Below, one piece after another: positions 27,152 through 36,598 of a DNA stretch of 64,000 bases. The stretch comes from Alkalihalobacterium alkalinitrilicum (lineage in GTDB: Bacteria > Bacillota > Bacilli > Bacillales > Bacillaceae_F). Numbering within the stretch: position 1 is the first letter of the stretch; the number at the start of each line of letters is the position of its first letter. The notes beneath the pieces were generated by a model, which had not been told where the DNA came from, searched no databases, and saw only the letters and a list, made by a program, of their open reading frames with translations. The position numbers and the translations under genes are program-made. The stretch lies in NCBI RefSeq assembly GCF_002019605.1, contig NZ_KV917368.1:3069517-3133516 (forward strand), given 5' to 3'.

Positions 27152-27637
27152 ATGAAAGAACAGAGTACTCACAATCACACTTATTTCTACGGTTTCCATT
27201 CGAGAAAGTACTATAAAATATTCATAACAAACGATGGGATTTATGGAGCGAAAATTGCGGGTACAATACCTGATGCAATAATGGCTGATATCATGTTACC
27301 TCGAAACCCAGCTGGCTTCTTTCTAGAACCTGTGTACAACAAGAAAATCATGAAACGCCATGAAAAAGAAAACGAAATTGATCAATCAGCTATTGAAAAC
27401 AAACAAATTTTACAGTTGGATAAAAAGAATTTTTTCTGGAAGAAGGAAGATATTACAGTGGTCAGCATTCAACCGAAGATGAGTAGTTTTACGTGGCCAG
27501 CAAAGAATTCAGGTACAATAATTTTTCAATTACAAAACAAAAAAAAGAAACCCTTTATTATTTATCCTGAACAAAACTTAACTGACCTTACGGAAAGCTT
27601 CGAGAACATTATACAGAATGTAAAAACAAATAAATGA
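27152..27637 (+). CDS. Hypothetical protein, 161 residues
   Basis: I do not recognise this protein. It is soluble, with an N-terminal part YGFHSRKYYKIFITNDGIYG and a C-terminal part TVVSIQPKMSSFTWPAKNSG followed by IIFQLQNKKKKPFIIYPE. The alternation of strands suggests a PH-like or other beta-rich fold, but this is only an impression. The ATG has TTGGAGGACC about 12 bases upstream. It is monocistronic and is closed by the terminator at 27655. Nothing nearby points to a role. Confidence 0.65.
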   Translation: MKEQSTHNHTYFYGFHSRKYYKIFITNDGIYGAKIAGTIPDAIMADIMLPRNPAGFFLEPVYNKKIMKRHEKENEIDQSAIENKQILQLDKKNFFWKKEDITVVSIQPKMSSFTWPAKNSGTIIFQLQNKKKKPFIIYPEQNLTDLTESFENIIQNVKTNK

Positions 27638-27654
27638 GAAGAATGAAAGATATA

Positions 27655-27704
27655 AGTAGTACCTGGTACTTTTAGTGAACTAAAGGGACCAGGCACTATT
27701 TTTA
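27655..27704 (+). terminator. Intrinsic terminator, second GGCACC/ACCAGG-type hairpin
   Basis: AGTACCTGGTACTTTTAGT pairs with ACTAAAGGGACCAGGCACT, with few mismatches, and is followed by ATTTTT. Confidence 0.8.
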
Positions 27705-27712
27705 ATTCCTTA

Positions 27713-29071
27713 TTACTCCTTTAATTCATTTAAAGCGTCTTTTACTGCTTTTACCAAGTATGCCAGATCTTCTTCTTCTGTATTTAAAGGAGGGGCAATG
27801 GTTAAAACGTTATTATAGCCTGCTACTGTAGCGCCATTTTTCCCAATAATAACTCCTTTTTGTTTACAAGAAGCGATAACTCTATTGATGATACTTACAT
27901 CAATTGGAGCCTTTGTTTCTTTATCCGCAACGAGTTCAATTCCAATCAGAAGTCCTTTTCCACGAACATCTCCAACATAAGGGTGGTGTTGCAGAAGGTT
28001 CGTTAAATCATTTTTCAATCGATCCCCTAACTGCTTAGAACGTTCGAACAAGTTTTCTTTTTCCATAATTTCAAGGTTTTTCAGTGCTAATGCGCAAGCC
28101 GCGGGACTTCCACCAAATGTATTAACATGTCTAAAATAGTCGTATTCCTCTGATCCTTTAAATGCTTCGTAGATCTCTCGTTTGACAGCGGTTGCGGACA
28201 ACGGTAAATAACCACTCGTAATTCCTTTTGCCATCGTGATAATATCCGGTTTCACTCCATAGTTCATAAACCCGAATGGTTCACCTGTACGACCAAACCC
28301 GCAAATAACTTCATCAACGATAAGTAATGCGCCATGTTTTTCACATACTTCTTTTACCGCAGCCATATATCCATCAGGTGGAATGAGGACGCCACCTCCT
28401 GTAATGATCGGCTCCATAATTACCCCAGCAATCGTCTCACTTAACTCCCACGTCATCGCACGATCAATATCTCTTACAGATTCTAATTCTGATGGGTGAC
28501 AATCAGGTGCGTCATTGGATCTATAAAGATCTGGTGGAGGGACATGGATGAAGCCAGGTGCTAATGGCTCGTATTTGTACTTTCTTTGCGCCTGCCCAGT
28601 TGCAGCAAGAGCTCCCATTGAATTGCCATGATACGCACGATAACGCGAAATGAATTTATAACGATTGGAATCACCTTTTTGTTGATGGTACTGCCTTACA
28701 ATTTTAAAAGCCGTTTCATTTGCTTCCGAACCACTATTGGAAAAGAAAATAACATACTCATCACCAAGCATTTCATTTAGTTTTTCACCTAATTGAATCG
28801 CTGGTAAATGACTTTGCGTTAATGGAAAGTATGCTAATTCTTTTAACTGTTCATATGCAGCTTCAGCTAATTCTGTACGACCATACCCTACATTGACACA
28901 CCATAGCCCTGACATCGCATCTAAATACCTTTTCCCATCATGGTCTGTTACCCAAGCACCATTGGCTTTTGTGACAACCATTGTTCCATCAGGATTATAG
29001 GGCTTCATTGAATGCCAAATATATTTTTCATCTTTTTCAAGTGCTTTACTATTTTTACTTGTTTCTAACAT
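27713..29071 (-). CDS. Omega-amino acid (beta-alanine) aminotransferase
   Basis: A class-III PLP aminotransferase of 452 residues. Motifs: AMSGLWCVNVGYGRTELAEA, FFSNSGSEANETAFKIVRQY, SRYRAYHGNSMGALAATGQ, IVDEVICGFGRTGEPFG and the PLP Lys in TMAKGITSGYLPLSA. The sequence type is that of omega-amino acid:pyruvate aminotransferases. It lies 63 bp after a malonate/methylmalonate-semialdehyde dehydrogenase gene and near the pyrimidine cluster. Conversion of beta-alanine (or beta-aminoisobutyrate) to the semialdehyde is therefore the likely reaction. The ATG at 29071 has GGGAGGAGGAA just upstream; a longer reading to 29110 lacks support. Confidence 0.85.
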   Translation of the reverse strand: MLETSKNSKALEKDEKYIWHSMKPYNPDGTMVVTKANGAWVTDHDGKRYLDAMSGLWCVNVGYGRTELAEAAYEQLKELAYFPLTQSHLPAIQLGEKLNEMLGDEYVIFFSNSGSEANETAFKIVRQYHQQKGDSNRYKFISRYRAYHGNSMGALAATGQAQRKYKYEPLAPGFIHVPPPDLYRSNDAPDCHPSELESVRDIDRAMTWELSETIAGVIMEPIITGGGVLIPPDGYMAAVKEVCEKHGALLIVDEVICGFGRTGEPFGFMNYGVKPDIITMAKGITSGYLPLSATAVKREIYEAFKGSEEYDYFRHVNTFGGSPAACALALKNLEIMEKENLFERSKQLGDRLKNDLTNLLQHHPYVGDVRGKGLLIGIELVADKETKAPIDVSIINRVIASCKQKGVIIGKNGATVAGYNNVLTIAPPLNTEEEDLAYLVKAVKDALNELKE

Positions 29072-29134
29072 AGCTATTCCTCCTCCCACATTAAAGAAGT
29101 GTTCATACATTTCATTTAAAATTGAAATTGCTTA

Positions 29135-30601
29135 TTAAAAATCATATCTTGATGTAATCATTTTTTTACGTGTAAAGAAATTAACTCCATCTTTTCCATT
29201 CACATGAAGGTCACCGTAGAAAGAATCTTTCCACCCTGAGAACGGGAAGAAGGCCATTGTTGCTGGGACACCTACATTAATCCCAAGCATTCCCGCATCT
29301 GCTTCTTCACGGAATTTACGAACTGCCTTAGCATCCTTCGTGTAAATAGTCGCTCCATTTCCGTAACGAGATTTACGTATATACTCTAACCCTTCATCTA
29401 AATCTTTCGCTCTTAACATACTTATAACTGGTGCGAAAATTTCTTCTTTTGCAATTACCATATCAGGTGTCACGTGGTCAAAAATCGTTGGACCTAAGAA
29501 ATTTCCGTTTTTCATTTCTTCCATTTCTTTTCTTCCGTCACGAATAAGTGCTGCTCCTTCTTCGACACCTTTTGTTATATAGTCAAGAACTTTTGTACGA
29601 TGTGAGTCACGAATAACTGGTGTTAACAGAACTTCATCATCTAAACCATTTCCGATAATCAACTCATCTGCTCTTGATTTTAATTCTAGAACAAAGTCCT
29701 CTCCATCACCGACTACAACAACAGCACTACATGCCATACAGCGTTGGCCTGCACTACCATAAGCCGAAGCTACAATATGTGTAACCGCTTTTTTTACATC
29801 TGCGTCTGGCATGACGATGTGATGGTTTTTTGCACCAGACAGTGCTTGAACTCGTTTTCCATTTGCAGCAGCTCGCTCATAAACATATTTAGCCACTGGT
29901 TGTGACCCGACGAAAGAAATCGCCTTCACCTCTTCATGATCAAGTAACCCATTTACAACATCATGTGCACCGTGAACAAGATTGAGTACACCATGTGGAG
30001 CTCCAGCTTCTGTAAACAATTCAGCGAGTCGAGTCGCTAGCAACGGTGTTCTTTCAGAAGGCTTTAGGACGAATGTATTTCCGCAAGCAATTGCGAGTGG
30101 GAACATCCATAATGGAACCATCATTGGGAAGTTAAATGGTGTAATTCCACCAATTACTCCTAATGGGTAACGAAACATTTCCGAATCAATGTCCTCAGCA
30201 ATACCTGATAACGTTTCTCCCATCATTAACGTCGGGGCACCAGCAGCGAATTCTACACATTCAATTCCCCTTTGTACTTCACCATGCGCTTCTTTAAATG
30301 CTTTTCCGTTCTCTTGAACAATTAGGCGAGCTAATTCGTCATGGTTGTCGGAAAGAAGTGTGTGAAATTTAAATAATATACGAGCGCGTTTTGGCACAGG
30401 TGTATTTTTCCATGTTTTAAAAGCTTCACTTGCTGCTTGTACCGCTTGATCCACATCGTCTTTTGTCGATACTGGTACTGTCGCCAACACTTCTCCTGTT
30501 GCTGGATTAGGTACTTCTAATGAAGTCGTACTAGTCGAACTTACCCATTGGCCATTAATGTAATTTTTTAACACATTCGTTTGATTTTTTATAAGTGTCA
30601 T
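29135..30601 (-). CDS. mmsA: CoA-acylating methylmalonate/malonate-semialdehyde dehydrogenase
   Basis: An aldehyde dehydrogenase of 488 residues that forms propionyl-CoA or acetyl-CoA from (methyl)malonate semialdehyde. It has YINGQWVSS at the start, [36 protein letters not shown] and the catalytic Cys in [15 protein letters not shown]. It ends [20 protein letters not shown], then [15 protein letters not shown], as in MmsA/IolA. The ATG at 30601 is selected by GGAGGCGACC upstream; the longer reading from 30655 is not needed. No inositol genes are nearby, so with the adjacent aminotransferase it most likely ends pyrimidine or beta-alanine breakdown. Confidence 0.93.
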   Translation of the reverse strand: MTLIKNQTNVLKNYINGQWVSSTSTTSLEVPNPATGEVLATVPVSTKDDVDQAVQAASEAFKTWKNTPVPKRARILFKFHTLLSDNHDELARLIVQENGKAFKEAHGEVQRGIECVEFAAGAPTLMMGETLSGIAEDIDSEMFRYPLGVIGGITPFNFPMMVPLWMFPLAIACGNTFVLKPSERTPLLATRLAELFTEAGAPHGVLNLVHGAHDVVNGLLDHEEVKAISFVGSQPVAKYVYERAAANGKRVQALSGAKNHHIVMPDADVKKAVTHIVASAYGSAGQRCMACSAVVVVGDGEDFVLELKSRADELIIGNGLDDEVLLTPVIRDSHRTKVLDYITKGVEEGAALIRDGRKEMEEMKNGNFLGPTIFDHVTPDMVIAKEEIFAPVISMLRAKDLDEGLEYIRKSRYGNGATIYTKDAKAVRKFREEADAGMLGINVGVPATMAFFPFSGWKDSFYGDLHVNGKDGVNFFTRKKMITSRYDF

Positions 30602-30817
30602 ATTGGTCGCCTCCATTTTTTTCTGATAATTCAATTTTCTATCCCTTGTATCCATTATCTCTCATTTCGTAAGGGGCTTCATTAGACACAATGTAAAATG
30701 TCTCACTGAGATAATTCTACAAAATGAACAGTCGGATAATGCACAGAATTATGAGTAAAATAATGTGGACAACAAAAGATAATTATTGAAAAAAAGAAAA
30801 ATTAGGAGGTAATAAAA

Positions 30818-31030
30818 ATGCCAAAAGTAGAAGTTTCTTGCGCGATATCAAACTGTACATTTTATGGGGAAGGAAATATTTGTACGGCAGAAAAAATTAT
30901 GGTAGAACTAGATAACCATTCTAGATATGATACAGAAATGTCTTCCGAATTGAACGAAAAGAATCATATAGATGAAGCCGATCATTCAGCTGAAACCTGT
31001 TGCAAAACCTTTAAACCTAAAAGAAATTAA
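30818..31030 (+). CDS. DUF1540 family small Cys-rich protein
   Basis: A 70-residue protein with the DUF1540 pattern VEVSCAISNCTFYGEGNICT, then AEKIMVE, and a C-terminal ETCCKTFKP. The six Cys suggest metal binding. Members are common in spore-forming Firmicutes; the function is unknown. The ATG has TTAGGAGGTAA eight bases upstream. It is divergent from mmsA, and the intervening 160 bases should hold both promoters. A strong terminator follows. Confidence 0.82.
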   Translation: MPKVEVSCAISNCTFYGEGNICTAEKIMVELDNHSRYDTEMSSELNEKNHIDEADHSAETCCKTFKPKRN

Positions 31031-31040
31031 ATATCGGTAA

Positions 31041-31118
31041 GTTAAAAAAGGCTACAGGTTGTTAAAATAATCCTTAAAGGAATTATTTTATTCTAACCTA
31101 TAGCCCTTTTACTTAACG
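31041..31118 (+). terminator. Intrinsic terminator of the DUF1540 gene
   Basis: GGCTACAGGTT pairs with AACCTATAGCC. An inner AATAATCC and GGAATTATT extend the stem, and CTTTTACTT follows. Confidence 0.8.
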
Positions 31119-31189
31119 CCTATTGTTTTACAAATAGGTCTCTAAATTTCGCCTTCAAATTTCCTACTTTCCTTACCTACCGTTATTTA

Positions 31190-32803
31190 TCACATTTCTT
31201 GCACTGATGTATGATAATTATGGTCTGTCATTTTTAAATAATCATAAGCTAGTAACATAAATTCAATTGCTAACCTCTTTTCCGAATTCATAAAGTCCTC
31301 ACCAAGCAAGGTTTCTAATTTTTCGATCCGGTGATACATCGTTTGCCTTACAACATAAAGTTGTTTGGCCGTTTCTTGCTTTGAGCCATTACATGCTAAA
31401 TATGCTTTTAAGGTCTCAATTAACTTACCGCTATATTTCTTATCGTATTCCATTACTGGTTGCAAATACTCCATAACAATTTCTTGGAGATCACTATGTC
31501 TATTAATCAATGATAGAATTCGATACAAGTGTAAATCATCGTAAAAATAGCTTTTCCCCTCATTTGAAAGCTTACCCTGGAGTAGTAACGTTTCTTTGGC
31601 AGTTTGATAGCTCTTATGTATCTCACTTAGCTGTTCAACAAATTTACCTACTCCAAATGAAATTGACGATACTTTTAATTTCTGTGAATAATTTGCAGTT
31701 TCAAGACGATTGAATCCTTCTGTCATTCTTGCCTTCCACGTCTTTAACTTTCGTTTATTTCCTAAAATAAAAATGATATGTCCCCTGATTTCAACTGAAA
31801 AAACATAAAACCCTTGTTGCTCAAAGATCGTTCGGAAAAGTAACTTAAAATATGTCCCATCGATAGTTGAAGATTGATCATTTATGTTCAGCTTACAAGC
31901 ACAAACAACTCCACCATGTAACTTAAGATCAGGCTCTACAAAAGCTAGATGTTCTTTTATACTCTCATTGCTGTGATGTCCTTCAAGCCAATCCGTCATC
32001 CATTCTGCTTCTTCCATTCTTCGTCTATCTTCAACGTATAAATCGCGTAATAAGTATTGTGCTAGTGCTGTGGTTGTTCGGTCAAGAATGAGGACGTCAA
32101 ATTCGTTAATTTCTCTATGCTTGGTCATAATGACTAATTCAGCAAATTGATTTCCAAGAATTTGAACAGGCTGACGAGCAATTGTTCCAATTGGATCATC
32201 ATGGTCAGCTTCTACTTTATCAAGAATAACGCGCCTTTCACTAGCTGTCCGATCTGGAATGAATATGATATCTTCGTTTAAAAATGCGACAACTTGAACA
32301 TCCAAAAACTTCTGAAAGAACTTCAGAATATCTTTGTAACAATTGATTTCTAAAAGCTTTTTATTAAGTGTTTGTGAGTAACTTTCTAAATCTGAAATCA
32401 TTTGATATTGTTGATTAATAAGAACTGAGTGGATATCTTGAGTAATTTGTACAAATGCTACTTCTTGGTGAAACAGTATGATTGGAAATTGATGTTTATT
32501 AGCAATATCAATTACTTCTTGAGGAATAGTTGAAGTGTGTGTTCCTATTTCAACACACAAACCTGAAGCATTACTTTCAATTAATTGGACGATAAATGAG
32601 ATAAACAATGATTTATTATCTTTCCAACCTAGCCCTGTTGTCAGAATAAGTTCATGACCATTTAATAATTTTTTTATATTGATTACTTCAACGACATGAA
32701 CCCACTTTACATTTCTATTCAAGCCGTCTACTCCAGCAATAACCTCAGTATTTTCAAAGTGCTTTCGTTTCAATACTTCACTAATCGTTATATATGATTT
32801 CAC
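31190..32803 (-). CDS. PucR family transcriptional regulator
   Basis: A 537-residue regulator with the PucR N-terminal domain (ISEVLKRKHFENTEVIAGVD, then VKWVHVVEV, about 6-125) and a GGDEF-like middle region. A C-terminal CdaR/PucR helix-turn-helix follows (LIETLKAYLACNGSKQETAK, then VRQTMYHRIEKLETLLG). In B. subtilis PucR activates purine catabolism; relatives next to pyd/hyd genes control pyrimidine breakdown. It sits between the dehydrogenase gene and the transporter of the pyrimidine cluster, on the same strand but 250 bp from its neighbour, so it probably has its own promoter. Its effector is unknown. Confidence 0.9.
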   Translation of the reverse strand: MKSYITISEVLKRKHFENTEVIAGVDGLNRNVKWVHVVEVINIKKLLNGHELILTTGLGWKDNKSLFISFIVQLIESNASGLCVEIGTHTSTIPQEVIDIANKHQFPIILFHQEVAFVQITQDIHSVLINQQYQMISDLESYSQTLNKKLLEINCYKDILKFFQKFLDVQVVAFLNEDIIFIPDRTASERRVILDKVEADHDDPIGTIARQPVQILGNQFAELVIMTKHREINEFDVLILDRTTTALAQYLLRDLYVEDRRRMEEAEWMTDWLEGHHSNESIKEHLAFVEPDLKLHGGVVCACKLNINDQSSTIDGTYFKLLFRTIFEQQGFYVFSVEIRGHIIFILGNKRKLKTWKARMTEGFNRLETANYSQKLKVSSISFGVGKFVEQLSEIHKSYQTAKETLLLQGKLSNEGKSYFYDDLHLYRILSLINRHSDLQEIVMEYLQPVMEYDKKYSGKLIETLKAYLACNGSKQETAKQLYVVRQTMYHRIEKLETLLGEDFMNSEKRLAIEFMLLAYDYLKMTDHNYHTSVQEM

Positions 32804-33056
32804 TGAATCACATCCTCTTTACCTATCTGCCTACTATGAAACATCATATGATTACAATCTATTTCGATTTTAATATCAGAATAACCTCTATTTTCAGATA
32901 AATTAAAATGAAAAATATGTAAGTTTTTCTTCCCATCGTCCTTGTACTTCATTATCGTAAAATAGGCAAGAAATACCACATTTATTTTTTCATAATTAAA
33001 GACAGGGTTGCCCCTGCCTTTAATTAGCTCCTTAATATTGAATGTCGCGCTTTTAT

Positions 33057-33296
33057 TTATACTGACTTTTTCAAACTTTGTTGAATGAGGATCGAGCTAA
33101 AGTACTTTCTAGCATCAGCAGTTAATATGTGCAATTTTTCTAATTGGTTTTTATGTCCAGATGGATCAGGTACCCTCAATTCAAATTCTACAAATGCTCC
33201 GCTTAGGTTTTCTGTTACTCCTTTTATCCGATAGCCTTGGTCTATTAAAAAATCGATTTTTTCTTTTTCTGAAATAAACTGTTGATAATCAGACAT
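33057..33296 (-). CDS. Small hypothetical protein behind the NCS1 transporter
   Basis: A 79-residue soluble protein, MSDYQQFISEKEKIDFLIDQ at the start, then GYRIKGVTENLSGAFVEFEL and KLHILTADARKYFSSIL. I do not recognise it. The ATG has GAGGGGT about eight bases upstream, and it begins 42 bp after the transporter stop, so it is very likely in the same transcript. Its position suggests a role in pyrimidine use, but nothing in the sequence shows an active site. Confidence 0.65.
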   Translation of the reverse strand: MSDYQQFISEKEKIDFLIDQGYRIKGVTENLSGAFVEFELRVPDPSGHKNQLEKLHILTADARKYFSSILIQQSLKKSV

Positions 33297-33338
33297 GTAA
33301 CCCCTCCTCGTTTACAACTTTAAAATGCTGTACATTTT

Positions 33339-34796
33339 TTATGGTGCTACTTGCTTTAAATCTTCATTATCCTCACTTATTTCCCAATCTCTTCCGACTG
33401 TAATCCCTAAATATTTTTCATCACTCGGATCTTCTATTTCCGCTTGTTTGTATTTCACAAACCACCAATATTTAGCGAGGAAGTAATAGGAAACAAGACC
33501 AACACCAAAACCGACAATAAACGAATAGTTCGCTAAAAAGTAAGCCGCAACACCACCTAATACCCACGCAATGAACCCTGCAGCATTAAAGCCACTTGCG
33601 TATTGATATTGACCGTCTTCTTTATAGAGGTCAGGCACATTTACACGGCGTTTACGAAGCAAATAATAATCCGATACTAATATACCAACAATGGCTGATA
33701 AAATTCCTCCAATAATCAGTAGAGCAGGAATGATAATATCAAACAAGCTCCACGGCTGTACGAGAGCCCCGATTATACCAGCAACTACAACTCCTGACCA
33801 GAAAGGAACTTTCGGGCCACCGACGTTTGAGAAAATCGTCGCTGCAGGAATTAAGTTGGCCGATATATTTGTTGACCATTGAGCAAAAACAATCATTAAT
33901 AAAAGTACGCCAAGTACTAACCCACTGGCAGCCTGTTGCAGTGCAACAACGGGGTCATAATTCGAGACCGCAATATAAGAAACTGCACCAATTACAACCA
34001 TGAAAGTTTGTACAATGGGTAGCGTAATTAAACTTCCTACAATTTGCGCTTTATTCCTTTTTGCCCAGCTTCTTTCAAATTTTGATCCTTTGATAAAACG
34101 GGAAATCGATGGCATATCCGCAGCTAAAGTACCCCAGAAGCCCATATTACTCATAATAACAATCATAAAAGCAGTAACAGCGGCTCCCCCTGTTACTGGA
34201 CTTTCAACCCAAGCCCACACGTTACGACCTTCTGCCAAAGCTTGGTCTGATAATGTCATATACATCCAACCAGAAATAATAATGATAACTGGTGCAGCTA
34301 AGTCAGCAAATCGTTCAACTGCTTTAATCCCTAACGCTGTATTGATTATTTGTAATGTTGCAAAAATTAAAAAGCAGACAAACCAGTTATCGAATCCAAA
34401 CAAAACAAATAATATACCATTCATGGCCGTTGCACCAAAATACGTATTAATCCCAAACCAACATGCTGCAACAAACCCACGGATAAGAGAAGGAATATGA
34501 GTTCCTATCGTTCCAAACGGTGCCCTCATATAAACAGGAAAAGACAAACCATGTTCCACTCCGATGTCACCAGTCAACGTCATACAAAGACCAATCGCAA
34601 TACTTCCAATAATTGTTGCTAAAATAACCCAACCAAGGGAAAGACTTTGTACACCAGAACCGCCTATGGCAAACGCTGCTAATACGACGGCCATTCCAAC
34701 CCAAATGAACGAGAACCCAATCGATCCAATCTTCTTTCCACTATGTGGAATTGGTAGAAGATCTGGAGATTTTAAATGGCTTTGTTTTTCCTGCAT
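33339..34796 (-). CDS. NCS1 family nucleobase/allantoin-type transporter
   Basis: A 12-helix carrier of 485 residues in the nucleobase:cation symporter-1 family (PucI-like). Family blocks are FSFIWVGMAVVLAAFAIGGS near residue 29, SFPVYMRAPFGTIGTHIPSL, RGFVAACWFGINTYFGATAM and FAQWSTNISANLIPAATIF. NCS1 members import uracil, thymine, hydantoins or allantoin. The hydA-preA-preT genes upstream make a pyrimidine (uracil/thymine or dihydropyrimidine) the likely cargo. The ATG has AGGGTGA upstream. A dispersed repeat (copy B) fills the gap to hydA, so continuity of the transcript is not certain. Confidence 0.9.
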   Translation of the reverse strand: MQEKQSHLKSPDLLPIPHSGKKIGSIGFSFIWVGMAVVLAAFAIGGSGVQSLSLGWVILATIIGSIAIGLCMTLTGDIGVEHGLSFPVYMRAPFGTIGTHIPSLIRGFVAACWFGINTYFGATAMNGILFVLFGFDNWFVCFLIFATLQIINTALGIKAVERFADLAAPVIIIISGWMYMTLSDQALAEGRNVWAWVESPVTGGAAVTAFMIVIMSNMGFWGTLAADMPSISRFIKGSKFERSWAKRNKAQIVGSLITLPIVQTFMVVIGAVSYIAVSNYDPVVALQQAASGLVLGVLLLMIVFAQWSTNISANLIPAATIFSNVGGPKVPFWSGVVVAGIIGALVQPWSLFDIIIPALLIIGGILSAIVGILVSDYYLLRKRRVNVPDLYKEDGQYQYASGFNAAGFIAWVLGGVAAYFLANYSFIVGFGVGLVSYYFLAKYWWFVKYKQAEIEDPSDEKYLGITVGRDWEISEDNEDLKQVAP

Positions 34797-34886
34797 CTTT
34801 TCACCCTACCTTTTTTATTTTATTCGTATCTAGTTACGGATCGATGTCGGGTCTATTGCAGTTTTATAGAACAATTTCTCCACTAC

Positions 34887-35100
34887 ATAAAGTCAAACTT
34901 CCATCAGTGGGGTTTTCCTCTTCCTCCACTGTTGGTTAGTTGAGGCCCACACGATATGGGTCACAGACGTTGCCACAGAACGTGGCGCATTTAGTCTGTA
35001 TTCATTTAGCTGTTACCAGCAGTTCCCCCACTTAACCTTTTTTGATCTCTCGAAGTCTTAAAGTGGGGTATTACTGCCAGTTGTTGCGGGATAAACCGCA
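34887..35100 (+). repeat. Dispersed three-hairpin intergenic repeat, copy B (longest copy)
   Basis: Hairpin 1: CCATCAGTGG at 34901 with CCACTGTTGG. Hairpin 2 near 34964-34998: CAGAC and GCCAC with GTGGC and GTCTG. Hairpin 3 near 35014-35085: outer ACCAGCAG with CTGCCAGT, inner CCCCCACTT with AAAGTGGGG. It ends TTGTTGCGGGATAA. It separates hydA from the transporter gene. Confidence 0.8.
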
Positions 35101-35143
35101 AGCCGAGCAAATGTTGTTTTATTATTATTGTCAAAGATCTGAC

Positions 35144-36559
35144 TTATGACTTCATCACTTTTTGTGCTAGTGTTGAAGATGAATTGTATCTTTTCCTCTT
35201 TAAATACTGACCTTTACCTAACGTACCAACAAACTGCTTATCGCGAATAACAAAATCACCACGTGATAAGACCGATACTGGTTCACCATTTATTTTCATT
35301 CCTTCAAATGCGTTATAATCTGCTGCCATATGGTGAGTTTCAGCAGAAATCGTTCTTTCTACACTCGGGTCAAAGATGACAATATCTGCATCTGTACCAA
35401 CTGCGATTGTTCCTTTTTGAGGATATAATCCAAACAATTTTGCATTCCTGGTTGAAACGATGTCAACAAACTGATTTAACGTGATTCGTCCTTTTTGTAC
35501 CCCTTCGGAAAAGAGAATACTCACGCGATCTTCAATTATTGGGCCACCATTTGGAATTTTTGAAAAATCACCTTTTCCTAAGTCCTTCTGACCGTTAAAA
35601 TCAAATGAGCATTGATCCGAACCTAAGGTTTGTAAATCTCCATTCTTTAACGCATTCCAGAGCACGTCTTGGTGCCACTTTTCTCGAAGTGGAGGCGACC
35701 ATACATACTTCGCTCCTTCAAAATCAGGCTTTTCCAAATACGTTTGATCGAGTACAAGGTATTGAGGGCACGTTTCACCCCACACATCGTAACCTTTTCT
35801 CCTTGCTTCAGCGATCTTCTCAGCTGCTTGAGCACAAGATACATGAACAACATATAATTGAGAATTCGCTAACCCTGTTAACTCAGCCGCTCTTCCTGTT
35901 GCTTCACCTTCTATCTCAGGTGGTCTAGTTAGTGCATGATAAATTGGTTCCGTGTTCCCTTCTTCTAAAGCTTTAGTTACTAAATAGTCAATCACATCGC
36001 CATTTTCGGCGTGAACCATGACTAACCCACCTAGTTCTTTCGCTGCAAGGAGGGTGCGAAACAACGTTCCATCATCCGCTTGAAACACATTTTTATATGC
36101 CATAAAAACTTTGAAAGAAGTAATACCTTCCTCCTCCATAATGACTGGGAGTTCTGTTAAGACGTCTTCATTAATTTCTCCAATCATGAGATGGAAGCTA
36201 TAATCAATTACCGCTTTATCTTTTGATTTCGCGTGCCACGTTTGAATCGAATTTTTCATCGGCTCACCTTTATTTGTTAAGCAAAAGTCAATAACGGTCG
36301 TTGTACCTCCAAAAGCGGCCGCAATCGTGCCCGTTTCAAAGTCGTCCTTGGATACCGTTCCTCCAAACGGCATTTCTAGATGTGTATGAGGATCAATACC
36401 ACCTGGAAAAACATAAGAGCCTTTAGCATCAATCACTTCTGCACCGCCTACAGGAAAATCATGACCAATGGCTGCAATCTTTCCATTTTCTATGAGTAGG
36501 TCTGCTTCGTAAGTATCTGTTGCTGTTACTATGGTTCCGTTTTTTATTATTTTCTTCAT
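35144..36559 (-). CDS. hydA: Dihydropyrimidinase (hydantoinase)
   Basis: A zinc amidohydrolase of 471 residues that opens dihydrouracil or dihydrothymine to the N-carbamoyl-beta-amino acid. Metal ligands are all visible: His58 and His60 in GGIDPHTHLEM, carboxylated Lys150 in SFKVFMAYKN, His183 in VMVHAENGD, a His in LYVVHVSC and the Asp in TLGSDQCSF. The length and TFPGGIDPHTH-type start are those of D-hydantoinases/dihydropyrimidinases. It follows preA by 39 bp, in the order preT-preA-hydA, so the reductive pathway is the natural assignment. The ATG has GGGAGGCG upstream. Confidence 0.94.
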   Translation of the reverse strand: MKKIIKNGTIVTATDTYEADLLIENGKIAAIGHDFPVGGAEVIDAKGSYVFPGGIDPHTHLEMPFGGTVSKDDFETGTIAAAFGGTTTVIDFCLTNKGEPMKNSIQTWHAKSKDKAVIDYSFHLMIGEINEDVLTELPVIMEEEGITSFKVFMAYKNVFQADDGTLFRTLLAAKELGGLVMVHAENGDVIDYLVTKALEEGNTEPIYHALTRPPEIEGEATGRAAELTGLANSQLYVVHVSCAQAAEKIAEARRKGYDVWGETCPQYLVLDQTYLEKPDFEGAKYVWSPPLREKWHQDVLWNALKNGDLQTLGSDQCSFDFNGQKDLGKGDFSKIPNGGPIIEDRVSILFSEGVQKGRITLNQFVDIVSTRNAKLFGLYPQKGTIAVGTDADIVIFDPSVERTISAETHHMAADYNAFEGMKINGEPVSVLSRGDFVIRDKQFVGTLGKGQYLKRKRYNSSSTLAQKVMKS

Positions 36560-36598
36560 TCTTACGCCTCCCTATTACTCTATTTCTCCATAACTCTA

